Source of the DNA: Microcaldota archaeon
GTDB taxonomy: Archaea > Micrarchaeota > Micrarchaeia > Anstonellales > Bilamarchaeaceae
Assembly (NCBI GenBank): GCA_013331535.1
Contig: DUGF01000054.1
Span: 1 to 6,984, forward strand
Length of the DNA: 6,984 bases
Reading direction: 5' to 3'
In this document: piece by piece, positions 1 through 4,727 of the stretch
Position numbering within the stretch: the stretch's first letter is position 1
How the letters are laid out: each line of letters begins with the position of its first letter
Position numbers and translations under genes: made by a program
Notes under the pieces: model-generated
The model's database searches: none
What the model saw: only the letters and a program-made list of their open reading frames with translations
Told to the model about the DNA's origin: nothing

Positions 1-1
1 T

Positions 2-94
2 TTAATGTTCAGTCTTCCAATGCTTTCCTGGATTGTTGGTTTTGTCGTAGTATTACTTGGAATTATTTATTATAAATTTTTCGTGAAAGGATAA
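2..94 (+). CDS. C-terminal end of a membrane-anchored protein (partial)
   Basis: Reading frame 2 is open from the window edge to a TAA at 92-94 and gives 30 residues. The segment is strongly hydrophobic (SWIVGFVVVLLGIIYY) and ends in a short basic tail (KFFVKG), which is the look of a single C-terminal membrane helix with a cytoplasmic positive end. The start and most of the gene lie outside the window, so the family cannot be named. The gene converges on the next one with only 10 bases between stop codons. The other frames stop early or read as non-protein-like sequence. Confidence 0.6.
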   Translation, partial: LMFSLPMLSWIVGFVVVLLGIIYYKFFVKG

Positions 95-104
95 CGACCG
101 GAGA

Positions 105-452
105 TTAAAGTTTGTAGTCGCCTAAGAGGCCGATTCGTTTCTTTTTGGATTTTTGGTAGGTCTCTGCCACTTTTTCTAGGAGGTCGTCACTTGCTTTTTT
201 CAAGTTGTGAGCATACTCCACCTGGTTATTGTCAGTAATTTTGCATTTGAAAATATCGCCTAAGAGGTCATCATAACCGTTGAAGCGAGGTTCATAGGCT
301 AATCGATTATGAGCGTGAGATAGCAAATATACTAATCCCAGATCCATAAACAACTCTTCAACTGGTTTACGCTCGGGTGTAGTCACTTTCTTTGATTCCA
401 ACAATGCCATTCGGTGTTCCAACAAAGCCAAACGTTCTTCTATTTTGTGCAT
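105..452 (-). CDS. Hypothetical protein with N-terminal coiled coil
   Basis: I do not recognise this 115-residue protein. Residues 1-21 (MHKIEERLALLEHRMALLESKK) form a heptad-like amphipathic helix with Leu/Met at regular spacing, so a short coiled coil is likely. Residues 30-75 look like a compact helical domain (FMDLGLVYLLSHAHNRLAYEPRFNGYDDLLGDIF), and the tail is lysine-rich (YQKSKKKRIGLLGDYKL). There is no signal peptide or membrane segment. The ATG has no GGTGA before it, but a TATA-like box lies about 20-28 bases upstream, which suits a leaderless mRNA. It stands alone and converges on the gene to its left. A soluble, possibly oligomeric protein is the most that can be inferred. Confidence 0.6.
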   Translation of the reverse strand: MHKIEERLALLEHRMALLESKKVTTPERKPVEELFMDLGLVYLLSHAHNRLAYEPRFNGYDDLLGDIFKCKITDNNQVEYAHNLKKASDDLLEKVAETYQKSKKKRIGLLGDYKL

Positions 453-470
453 AAATTGAAGTAATAATTA

Positions 471-480
471 GGATATATAA
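471..480 (-). promoter_or_regulatory. TATA-like box, probably for the 115-residue protein
   Basis: The run TTATATATCC on the minus strand lies 19-28 bases before the ATG at 452, placing the expected transcription start at or next to the start codon (leaderless mRNA). The core is nearly symmetric, so it could also drive plus-strand transcription starting near 500, into the structured region that follows. Confidence 0.45.
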
Positions 481-493
481 GACTAGACCGTTA

Positions 494-742
494 GAGAATA
501 TCAAACCCAGTACAATTGGGTGATCTGCATACTGTTCTCCACCTGCATGAAAATGCTGATATACGCAACCAATAGGTTGCGGATAGATCGAGACCGAAAC
601 ATCTGGTCTCGGGATATCTACAACAAACCGATGTTTCTCGTAAGCGCAGATATAGAAAACAGGGGAAATTTAATTAGTTTAAGCAGTTAGGGATCTGAGG
701 CCGGGCTGGAGTGTACTCAATACTGCATTTCGCAGACTCGGA
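494..742 (+). ncRNA. Candidate structured RNA with pseudoknot, family unknown
   Basis: This stretch has no convincing gene but many exact pairings. GAGAA 494-498 pairs with TTCTC 535-539 around ACCCA/TGGGT (505-509, 517-521). GCAT/ATGC closes a GAAA tetraloop (545-556). GATAT 558-562 pairs with ATATC 614-618 around two perfect hairpins, GCAACC/GGTTGC (565-580) and CGAGACC/GGTCTCG (589-611). The loop of the last, GAAACATC 596-603, is exactly complementary to GATGTTTC 630-637, which would form a pseudoknot. TCTGAG 694-699 pairs with CTCGGA 737-742 around a CTGC/GCAG hairpin. I see no SRP-RNA helix 8 or RNase P core motifs. Boundaries, and even the strand, are inferred; a 47-codon ORF (547-690) overlaps. 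Confidence 0.35.
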
Positions 743-780
743 AAAAAATTCTACGTCATAAAATTAATCAAAAAACTAGC

Positions 781-787
781 AAAAAAA
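781..787 (-). terminator. Poly-T terminator after tRNA-Leu
   Basis: Seven T in a row on the minus strand begin three bases past the tRNA-Leu discriminator base, with further T-runs downstream (771-775 and 742-748). Archaeal RNA polymerase terminates on such U-tracts. Confidence 0.6.
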
Positions 788-823
788 GATGCAAGGGAAG
801 AGATTCGAACTCTCGAAGGCACA

Positions 824-863
824 TCGCCCGCCTTCCATCGCCATACATCGGAGATGTCATGCG
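824..863 (-). other. tRNA-Leu intron 3 (variable arm, boundaries approximate)
   Basis: Between the anticodon stem and the T-stem there are 57 bases (871-815), where a Leu variable region normally has about 13-18. The bases TGGC (871-868) and GCC (820-818) can form the variable-arm stem, so about 40 bases between them must be extra. They contain an ACATC/GATGT hairpin. No clean bulge-helix-bulge fixes the cuts; the coordinates given produce a 17-base variable region and are one of several choices. Confidence 0.45.
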
Positions 864-877
864 TTAAGCCACCAGCC

Positions 878-947
878 TATTGCAACCAATAAGGCTAATT
901 ATTCCTCATGGTTTTTGCCATGAATGATTCATAAGCCAAAAAGGTTC
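878..947 (-). other. tRNA-Leu intron 2 (anticodon loop, 37/38)
   Basis: A 70-base intron at the canonical site. The outer helix is the anticodon stem. The 4-position central helix is TTGA (953-950) against GCAA (883-880), with one A-G mismatch. The bulges are GGG (949-947) and TAG (879-877), and the inner helix is AACC (946-943) with GGTT (887-884). Cuts after the second base of each bulge restore the loop TTGAGGG. A hairpin TCATGG/CCATGA lies inside. Confidence 0.75.
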
Positions 948-971
948 CCTCAAGCTGGCGCGTTTGGCCGT

Positions 972-1019
972 TGCGGACCTACAATTCAAGACCCGAAACT
1001 CGGGACTCAAAACGGTCGT
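972..1019 (-). other. tRNA-Leu intron 1 (D-loop)
   Basis: A 48-base insertion after U1020. A bulge-helix-bulge-like motif fits the junction: central helix CGGA (1025-1022) with TCCG (977-974), 5' bulge GUA cut before A1019, 3' bulge CAA cut before A971. The flanking inner helix is poor. An ACG repeated at both junctions allows a shift of up to three bases. The spliced D-loop has the conserved GG at 969-968. Confidence 0.6.
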
Positions 1020-1062
1020 ACTCCGCCACCCTTGCAAGTAGAAGGATTAATTCTGAATTAAG

Positions 1063-1070
1063 TATATAAA
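1063..1070 (-). promoter_or_regulatory. TATA box for tRNA-Leu
   Basis: TTTATATA on the minus strand ends 28 bases before G1 of tRNA-Leu, the usual archaeal spacing. The tRNA can therefore be transcribed independently of rpoD. A perfect 7-1-7 inverted repeat (1047-1061) sits between this box and the tRNA start. Confidence 0.65.
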
Positions 1071-1097
1071 TAGAATGGAAAGAAAACAGTGCGGAAC

Positions 1098-1102
1098 AAA
1101 AA
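1098..1102 (-). terminator. Possible terminator of the uS13-rpoD operon
   Basis: A T5 run on the minus strand inside an AT-rich stretch, 45 bases after the rpoD stop and upstream of the tRNA-Leu TATA box. The evidence is only the T-run and the position. Confidence 0.3.
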
Positions 1103-1146
1103 TAAACAATTTTCGAATTTGAACCGCTTTTCACGAGAGATTGGAT

Positions 1147-1722
1147 TTACGCCTTCTTAATCACTTTTTGCAATTCCTTCAAATCATCTTCAATTGAATC
1201 GCATGCACGAAGAATCAATTCCTTTCCACTCATTTGAAAACAGCTCTCGGCCTTAAAATCGAATTTTTCGTCCTTCTCCTCATAGCTTGCAATTCCTGAT
1301 TGGAATTTCGCATGTGTTTTGGCTGTTCCGAGAACTGCTTTACCCTCAAACCTCAAAGACTGTTTTTCAGTAAGAGTTATAATCGGAATCTTGTCTTTTG
1401 CCATTGAGATTTCTTTATCAGAACTTTTCAAATCCCCGGAATAAACAACTTTCGGCCCGTGCTCATCAAGCGTGAATACTATTTCAGACTCTTTTGGAGC
1501 TTTTGCCGGAGTTAGAATAGGAAGTAATGCCAGCCTGTGTGCAAGATACTCATCAAACAATGAAGAAGTATTGTCGTAAAAAGTAACTGCTGTAATGGCA
1601 AAAACCGGAACAGATGATATGCAATACCTTCGCAGCATGTTCGCAAACTCAATGGATACTCCATCAAGCTCGAATGAAACCCGGTTTTCGTTTTCCTTTG
1701 CGGATGAAACTTTTACTGCCAT
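1147..1722 (-). CDS. rpoD: DNA-directed RNA polymerase subunit D
   Basis: This 191-residue protein is the archaeal counterpart of bacterial alpha and eukaryotic Rpb3; it dimerises with subunit L to start RNA polymerase assembly. Visible family motifs are the dimerisation segment FANMLRRYCISSVPVFAI (26-43), DEYLAHRLALLPI (57-69) and GTAKTHAKFQSG (132-143), followed by a C-terminal helical part (SGKELILRACDSIEDDLKEL). Many archaeal RpoD proteins carry an inserted ferredoxin-like domain with clustered cysteines and are about 260 residues long. Here the only cysteines are isolated (34, 161, 174), so the Fe-S domain is absent, as in several other lineages. The start lies four bases after the uS11 stop, so translation is probably coupled. 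It is the last protein gene of the block. Confidence 0.95.
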   Translation of the reverse strand: MAVKVSSAKENENRVSFELDGVSIEFANMLRRYCISSVPVFAITAVTFYDNTSSLFDEYLAHRLALLPILTPAKAPKESEIVFTLDEHGPKVVYSGDLKSSDKEISMAKDKIPIITLTEKQSLRFEGKAVLGTAKTHAKFQSGIASYEEKDEKFDFKAESCFQMSGKELILRACDSIEDDLKELQKVIKKA

Positions 1723-1726
1723 CGTA

Positions 1727-2326
1727 TCAGACCCTTCTTCCCCTTCTTCCCCCTTTTCGTTTCATGGAATCAGTTGGAACAGGAGTAACATCATCAATTC
1801 TGCCTATGCGAACTCCGCTTCGCGCCATTGTTCTTACGACTGCTTGAGCACCGGCACCAGGGCTTTTTGAACCGCTTCCGCCAGGAGCTCTTATTCTTAT
1901 ATGAAGTGTATTGATTCCTTTGTTTTTAAGAGTTCCGACAACCTTTATTGCAGCCTGCATTGCAGCATAGGGTTTTCCTTCTTCCCGGTCGGATTTTACC
2001 ATCATTCCACCACTTGCCCATGCAAGAGTTTCCGCACCGCTTTGGTCTGTCGCTGTAATTATTGTGTCGTTCTTTGAAGAATAAACATGAACAATTGCTA
2101 TTCTCGGCTTTGCCCTTCTCGGCGGTTCTACTGGAGCCGGAGGGGCTTGGACCGGAGGTTGCGCTGCAGCTGCCGGAACTGCTGGTGCGCTTTCTTTTGA
2201 CGCTTCTTTATGAGCCGTTGCTGGCTGTTCCTTTAGCGCTGGTTCTTCCTTTGGCTTTTCTGTTTTCTCTACATGCTTTGCCGGCTTTTCTTTTTCCGGT
2301 TTCTTTTCCTTGGTTTCTGAAGTCAT
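1727..2326 (-). CDS. rps11: Small ribosomal subunit protein uS11
   Basis: uS11 binds 16S rRNA on the 30S platform near the mRNA exit. The conserved part runs from about residue 74 ([20 protein letters not shown]) through [20 protein letters not shown] (105-123) and the glycine-rich [19 protein letters not shown] (147-165) to the hallmark C-terminus [22 protein letters not shown]. The protein has 199 residues, against about 130 in most archaea. The excess is an N-terminal extension of about 72 residues, first Lys/Glu/Pro and then Ala/Pro, predicted disordered. The start is supported by GGTGA at 2333-2337, six bases before the ATG. The uS4 stop is 13 bases upstream and rpoD follows after four bases. 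Confidence 0.96.
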   Translation of the reverse strand: MTSETKEKKPEKEKPAKHVEKTEKPKEEPALKEQPATAHKEASKESAPAVPAAAAQPPVQAPPAPVEPPRRAKPRIAIVHVYSSKNDTIITATDQSGAETLAWASGGMMVKSDREEGKPYAAMQAAIKVVGTLKNKGINTLHIRIRAPGGSGSKSPGAGAQAVVRTMARSGVRIGRIDDVTPVPTDSMKRKGGRRGRRV

Positions 2327-2339
2327 AATTATTCACCGT

Positions 2340-2933
2340 TTAGTTGTTTGCCGCTGGTTTCGCTTCCTCATTTTTTGCAGGAGCCTCCTGAACCGCGGAT
2401 TCTTTCGTCTCTACCTTTTCCGGCTTTCCTGCTGCGGGTGTCTGAAGCACTGCTGGATTGAAACTGCGTGAATACGCAATAGTTGCATCATCCTCGGCAT
2501 CAACAAGATAGCTTGGGGAAGATACCTTTCTTCCGGAAACAGTTATCATTCCATGGGTTATGAACTGTCTGCTCTGTCTCATTGTTTTTGCAAGCCCTTT
2601 CTTATAAACACGAGTCTGCAATCGTCTTTCAAGAATATCGCGAACCGAAAGCGAAAGAACATCATCAAGTGTCGCGGTCTTATCAAGAATTCCGAATTTG
2701 TTGAGCTTTGCCAGTACCTTGGCTTCGCTTTTCTTTCGCTCATCATCAGTCAAAGACATCATGCGTCTTGCTTCACGCCTGTATTTCTTTAATTCCTGAT
2801 TCATCACAAAAAGCTCGCGCATGTTCTTTAAGGCATATTCAGACTTTAACGTCCCGTCCTCTTCGATTCTCTGCGCATCCCAAAGCTTCTTTGGCCTTTC
2901 ATACTTGTTTCTGAATCGTCTCGGATCTCCCAT
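2340..2933 (-). CDS. rps4: Small ribosomal subunit protein uS4
   Basis: uS4 is a primary 16S rRNA binder that nucleates the 30S body. The N-terminus MGDPRRFRNKYERPKKLWDAQRI is the archaeal uS4 signature. The S4 RNA-binding domain spans about 102-150 (ERRLQTRVYKKGLAKTMRQS, then FITHGMITVSGRKVSSPSYLV). It has 197 residues; after about residue 160 there is an Ala/Glu/Lys/Pro tail (AAGKPEKVETKESAVQEAPAK) that looks disordered. The start has GGTGA at 2941-2945, seven bases before the ATG. Its initiation region is present in two extra copies just upstream. It lies between uS13 and uS11 in the usual archaeal order. Confidence 0.96.
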   Translation of the reverse strand: MGDPRRFRNKYERPKKLWDAQRIEEDGTLKSEYALKNMRELFVMNQELKKYRREARRMMSLTDDERKKSEAKVLAKLNKFGILDKTATLDDVLSLSVRDILERRLQTRVYKKGLAKTMRQSRQFITHGMITVSGRKVSSPSYLVDAEDDATIAYSRSFNPAVLQTPAAGKPEKVETKESAVQEAPAKNEEAKPAANN

Positions 2934-2945
2934 AAAAATTTCACC

Positions 2946-2990
2946 TTAAATTTTTATTCTGTAGAAAATTTCTGATTTTCTCCATCCCAT
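2946..2990 (-). CDS. Mini-ORF B before uS4 (14 codons)
   Basis: It encodes MGWRKSEIFYRIKI and has GGTGA (2998-3002) seven bases before the ATG, the same spacing as uS4. Its TAA directly abuts the GGTGA of uS4, so ribosomes ending here would be delivered to the uS4 site. It shares MGWRKS with mini-ORF A. It could be a translated coupling or leader peptide, or merely decayed duplication. Confidence 0.3.
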   Translation of the reverse strand: MGWRKSEIFYRIKI

Positions 2991-2997
2991 AAAAATT

Positions 2998-3063
2998 TCA
3001 CCTTAAACTTGATTTCTGGAAATTTTTATACTGTCGGAAATATCTTGATTTCCTCCATCCCAT
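2998..3063 (-). CDS. Mini-ORF A before uS4 (21 codons)
   Basis: A basic 21-residue peptide beginning MGWRKSRYFRQYKNF. GGTGA at 3069-3073 lies five bases before the ATG, and the uS13 stop is 19 bases upstream. Its TGA stop is embedded in the GGTGA that serves mini-ORF B, giving a stop/ribosome-site overlap. No known family is recognised. Confidence 0.3.
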   Translation of the reverse strand: MGWRKSRYFRQYKNFQKSSLR

Positions 3064-3082
3064 AAAAATCACCGATCAATCA

Positions 3083-3820
3083 TTATTTTTTCTCTGCAGA
3101 CTTTGCTGCTGCTTTTGGAGCTGCTGTTGCTGCTGTCGCTGCCTTTGCTGCTGCCTTTACCGCAGGCGATCCCCCTGCTGGTTTTGCTGCAGGTGCTCCA
3201 GCTGCTGGTGCAGCCGTTGCTGCGGCCGCTCCCTGTGGCTGCTGCGCAGCAATTATAGATTTTCTAAGAACACCAACTGCCATTCCGGTTCTGCCTGTAT
3301 TTCTTGTTCTCTGACCTCGAACCTTCTGGCCATAAGCATGCCTGTATCCTTTCCATGTGTAGGATTTTTTCTCGTTTTCAATATCCTGTTTCACATAGAA
3401 AAGAAGATCGTTCATTATCGTATGGCGAACAGTCCCATCCATCGGGTCGTTCTGCCTGTTGAACATAAACTTTGGAATATTCGTTTCGTGGAGATTAAAT
3501 AGAATTTTGTCTATTTGTTCTATCTGCTCATCACTAAAATCTCCAATTTGTGAGGATGGATCAATTCCAAGCTTGCTGTGAATTACAGAAGCAACGGAAA
3601 CTGCGAGATTTTGACCTATGCCTCTGACTCTCGAAAGGGCATGTTTAAACAGAACTTGTCCGGGAACATCCTTTCCGGCCAAACGAACAATTCCTTTGAA
3701 ATTTTCCTTTTGTGGAAGAACATCCTTTTTTACCGGCTTGTGCTCTGGCTTTTTTGGAGCCTGCTTTACTTCCGGCTTCTTTTCCTTGGTTTCTTTGTCG
3801 TCTTTTTCTTTTGTACTCAT
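3083..3820 (-). CDS. rps13: Small ribosomal subunit protein uS13
   Basis: uS13 sits in the 30S head and contacts the P-site tRNA and the 50S subunit. The core spans about residues 41-192: FKGIVRLAGKDVPG (41-54), the helix-two-turns-helix SRVRGIGQNLAVSVASVI (63-80), and the basic tail RGQRTRNTGRTG (168-179) that reaches towards tRNA. The 245 residues far exceed the usual 150 or so. There is an N-terminal Lys/Glu/Pro extension of about 40 residues and an Ala-rich C-terminal tail from about 193 (ATAAPAAGAPAAKPAGG and similar, ending KSAEKK). The start has GGTGA (3825-3829) four bases upstream and a TATA box 22-29 bases upstream, so this gene opens the operon. Confidence 0.96.
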   Translation of the reverse strand: MSTKEKDDKETKEKKPEVKQAPKKPEHKPVKKDVLPQKENFKGIVRLAGKDVPGQVLFKHALSRVRGIGQNLAVSVASVIHSKLGIDPSSQIGDFSDEQIEQIDKILFNLHETNIPKFMFNRQNDPMDGTVRHTIMNDLLFYVKQDIENEKKSYTWKGYRHAYGQKVRGQRTRNTGRTGMAVGVLRKSIIAAQQPQGAAAATAAPAAGAPAAKPAGGSPAVKAAAKAATAATAAPKAAAKSAEKK

Positions 3821-3841
3821 GAATTCACCAGAATATTGTAG

Positions 3842-3849
3842 ATATATAT
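3842..3849 (-). promoter_or_regulatory. TATA box of the uS13 operon
   Basis: ATATATAT on the minus strand, 22-29 bases before the uS13 ATG. The expected transcription start would be very close to the start codon. A second AT-rich segment just upstream could give a short leader that includes the GGTGA. Confidence 0.55.
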
Positions 3850-3898
3850 GATAACTAAACTAGCAGTTGTGGTCCTTTATAGGTAGTAACTTCTGTTT

Positions 3899-3903
3899 AA
3901 AAA
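3899..3903 (-). terminator. Poly-T after aEF-1beta
   Basis: TTTTT on the minus strand begins five bases past the aEF-1beta stop and upstream of the uS13 TATA box, a likely end of the zinc-ribbon/aEF-1beta transcript. The T-run is short. Confidence 0.35.
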
Positions 3904-3908
3904 CTTAC

Positions 3909-4166
3909 CTAAACCCTGCTCACATCCTCCACTTCAACTTGGCTTACACCAGATATGCCGCGAATCTTCTCTTCAAGCGCATCCATTCCCCCAGAGTCAT
4001 CATTCAGAAGAAAGGTGACTTTCAGAACCTTGATTCCAAATCCAATATCTTCCTCCGTAGAACTATGCACTTTTCCGATTTCAAGTGTCTTAACCGCTGA
4101 AAGAACCACAACAAGATTGTTTGAGTCTTCTGCAAATATCTTGAATACTGCCATTACATCGTACAT
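3909..4166 (-). CDS. ef1b: Translation elongation factor aEF-1beta
   Basis: aEF-1beta is the GDP-GTP exchange factor for aEF-1alpha. The 85-residue length matches the archaeal family (about 85-90). The diagnostic C-terminal half is present: EEDIGFGIKVLKVTFLLNDDSGGMDALEEKI, then SGVSQVEVEDVSRV. This corresponds to the usual pattern of E-xx-I-A-F-G-L-K-A-L-K, an acidic Gly-Gly loop, and G-V-xx-V-E-V-xx-V. The open frame runs on upstream to 4295, but that part overlaps the zinc-ribbon gene in another frame. The ATG at 4166 is chosen because GGTGA (4172-4176) sits five bases before it. The next ATG, at 4154, is the alternative. It lies 22 bases after the zinc-ribbon stop, in the same operon. Confidence 0.9.
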   Translation of the reverse strand: MYDVMAVFKIFAEDSNNLVVVLSAVKTLEIGKVHSSTEEDIGFGIKVLKVTFLLNDDSGGMDALEEKIRGISGVSQVEVEDVSRV

Positions 4167-4171
4167 AGAGA

Positions 4172-4176
4172 TCACC
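4172..4176 (-). promoter_or_regulatory. Ribosome-binding site that sets the aEF-1beta start
   Basis: GGTGA on the minus strand, five bases before the ATG at 4166. The spacing matches other GGTGA-led genes in the window, and it rules out the longer open frame starting at 4295. Confidence 0.75.
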
Positions 4177-4188
4177 GAACAACGGTTA

Positions 4189-4335
4189 TTAAGGACCGTT
4201 AAAACCACATGCGCATTTAAACTCGTTCTTATTAAGCCTGCACGAATAGCATCGCACAATTTTTTCACTGCACTGTGGGCACGGGAATTCCGCAAATTCT
4301 TTTGTCTGAGAGCCGCAGCTCGTACATCTTTTCAT
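4189..4335 (-). CDS. Small zinc-ribbon RNA-binding-type protein
   Basis: A 48-residue protein with four CxxC-type knuckles: CTSC (4-7), CPQC (19-22), CYSC (29-32) and CAC (41-43), ending GFNGP. This layout matches the archaeal double zinc-ribbon family (DUF1610, predicted RNA binding), which is commonly encoded directly upstream of aEF-1beta, as here. Its molecular role is unsettled; a link to translation is inferred from the neighbour. GAGGTG (4343-4348) lies seven bases before the ATG. CAC in place of CxxC in the last knuckle is slightly unusual. It is the first gene of a two-gene unit diverging from tRNA-Arg. Confidence 0.88.
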   Translation of the reverse strand: MKRCTSCGSQTKEFAEFPCPQCSEKIVRCYSCRLNKNEFKCACGFNGP

Positions 4336-4420
4336 ATAGTTGCACCTCGGAAAAAGGATATCTAAGATATCTATCCGTAAAGCGATTCGTAATCTAAACT
4401 AAATAAAACGAATGAGATGG

Positions 4421-4430
4421 TTTTTAATAA
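4421..4430 (+). promoter_or_regulatory. Probable TATA box of tRNA-Arg
   Basis: TTTTTAATAA ends 27 bases before G1 of tRNA-Arg. The spacing is right for an archaeal promoter; the match to the TATA consensus is moderate. Confidence 0.45.
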
Positions 4431-4477
4431 CATATCTATTTAAACATTGTGTTGTCGCTCCCATAGTCTAACCTGGA

Positions 4478-4511
4478 TTTTCTGAACCGAAATTCGGCGA
4501 TGATAACAGAA
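4478..4511 (+). other. tRNA-Arg intron 1 (D-loop, 20/21)
   Basis: A 34-base intron between A20 (4477) and A21 (4512). TTCTG (4480-4484) pairs with CAGAA (4507-4511), next to exon pairing CCT/AGG, giving a relaxed bulge-helix structure rather than the canonical motif. Inside is the hairpin CCGA-AAT-TCGG (4487-4497). The exact cut could shift by a base. Confidence 0.65.
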
Positions 4512-4528
4512 AGGACGCAAGCCTGCGA

Positions 4529-4558
4529 CACTGAAAAAATTAATTTAACGGTGTAGAC
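4529..4558 (+). other. tRNA-Arg intron 2 (anticodon loop, 37/38)
   Basis: A canonical bulge-helix-bulge: anticodon stem; central helix CTGC (4523-4526) with GTAG (4553-4556, one G-U); bulges GAC (4527-4529) and ACA (4557-4559); inner helix ACTG (4530-4533) with CGGT (4549-4552, one G-U). Cuts after the second base of each bulge leave the loop CTGCGAA. Confidence 0.85.
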
Positions 4559-4579
4559 AGCTTGCTGTTCGCGTTCAAA

Positions 4580-4727
4580 TGGGCCCTTTTGACCTCGGTT
4601 TTATGAGGGCAACGCAATTGAACGGCAACGTTCAATGCGCCCATTGAAATCATTCGATTTCAATCGGGAAGCGCTCCAGCGGAAAAGCCCTGAAGGCTTT
4701 CGCAAACTGGAAGCGCGGAACTGGAAA
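4580..4727 (+). other. tRNA-Arg intron 3 (T-loop, 59/60), large and structured
   Basis: A 148-base intron. The outer helix is the T-stem; central helix TTCA (4574-4577) with TGGA (4722-4725, one G-U); both bulges are AAT (4578-4580, 4726-4728). Cuts restore TTCAAA plus T60. Inside are a stem with GCAA tetraloop (4617-4636, extended by CGC/GCG), ATTGAAATC/GATTTCAAT (4643-4664), and a long hairpin 4671-4716. Confidence 0.78.

Larger units (their letters stand above)
790..1035 (-). tRNA. tRNA-Leu(GAG), interrupted by three introns
   Basis: The acceptor strands GCAAGGG (1035-1029) and CCCTTGC (797-791) pair perfectly, and the discriminator is A790. The T-arm is GAGAG-TTCGAAT-CTCTT (814-798). The anticodon stem is CCAGC (958-954) with GCTGG (876-872), and the loop after splicing is TTGAGGG with anticodon GAG at 951-949. 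These parts are far apart because of insertions in the D-loop (about 48 bases), after position 37 (70 bases) and in the variable arm (about 40 bases). Removing them leaves a class II tRNA of roughly 88 bases, normal for Leu. CCA is not encoded. A tRNA-Leu just after rpoD is also known in other archaea such as Haloarcula, which supports the identity. The variable-arm junctions are not resolved. Confidence 0.88.
2928..3073 (-). repeat. Tandem copies of the uS4 initiation region
   Basis: Reading leftward on the minus strand, the uS13-uS4 gap holds three successive GGTGA...TTTTTATGGGA modules. The ATGs are at 3063, 2990 and 2933, and the third is the true uS4 start. The first two also share the following bases (ATGGGATGGAG, then AAATCA), a middle TTTC...ACAG and a late ATAAAAATTT, so they are diverged direct repeats of about 71 and 57 bases. 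Each of the first two opens a mini-ORF that closes at or inside the next GGTGA. Confidence 0.75.

Noticed and set aside
547..690. 47-codon plus-strand ORF beginning MKMLIYATNRL
   Set aside because: It has no ribosome-binding site, uses many CGG/AGG/CGA codons unlike the neighbouring genes, and runs straight through exact hairpins and a pseudoknot. Kept only as an alternative to the RNA reading.
494..742. SRP RNA or RNase P RNA
   Set aside because: I could not find the SRP helix 8 GGAAGCAGC-type motif, nor the conserved paired P4 segments of RNase P RNA, on either strand.
1595..1870. Plus-strand open frames across rpoD and uS11
   Set aside because: They lie antisense to conserved coding sequence and have no ribosome site or recognisable domain.
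2928..3073. CRISPR array
   Set aside because: The repeats are only three, diverged, of unequal length, and are explained by copies of the uS4 start region.
3083..3245. Ala-rich repeat tract as a frameshifted or foreign segment
   Set aside because: The frame stays open and in phase with the uS13 core to a proper stop, and similar low-complexity tracts occur on uS11 and uS4, so a true C-terminal tail is simpler.
4167..4295. Upstream extension of the aEF-1beta frame to an ATG at 4295
   Set aside because: It overlaps the well-supported zinc-ribbon gene in another frame, does not resemble the family, and the GGTGA at 4172-4176 marks the start at 4166.
4357..4377. Repeated GATATC pair upstream of the zinc-ribbon gene as an operator
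   Set aside because: The region is AT-rich and also has to hold the promoter of that gene; two short palindromes are not enough evidence for a binding site.
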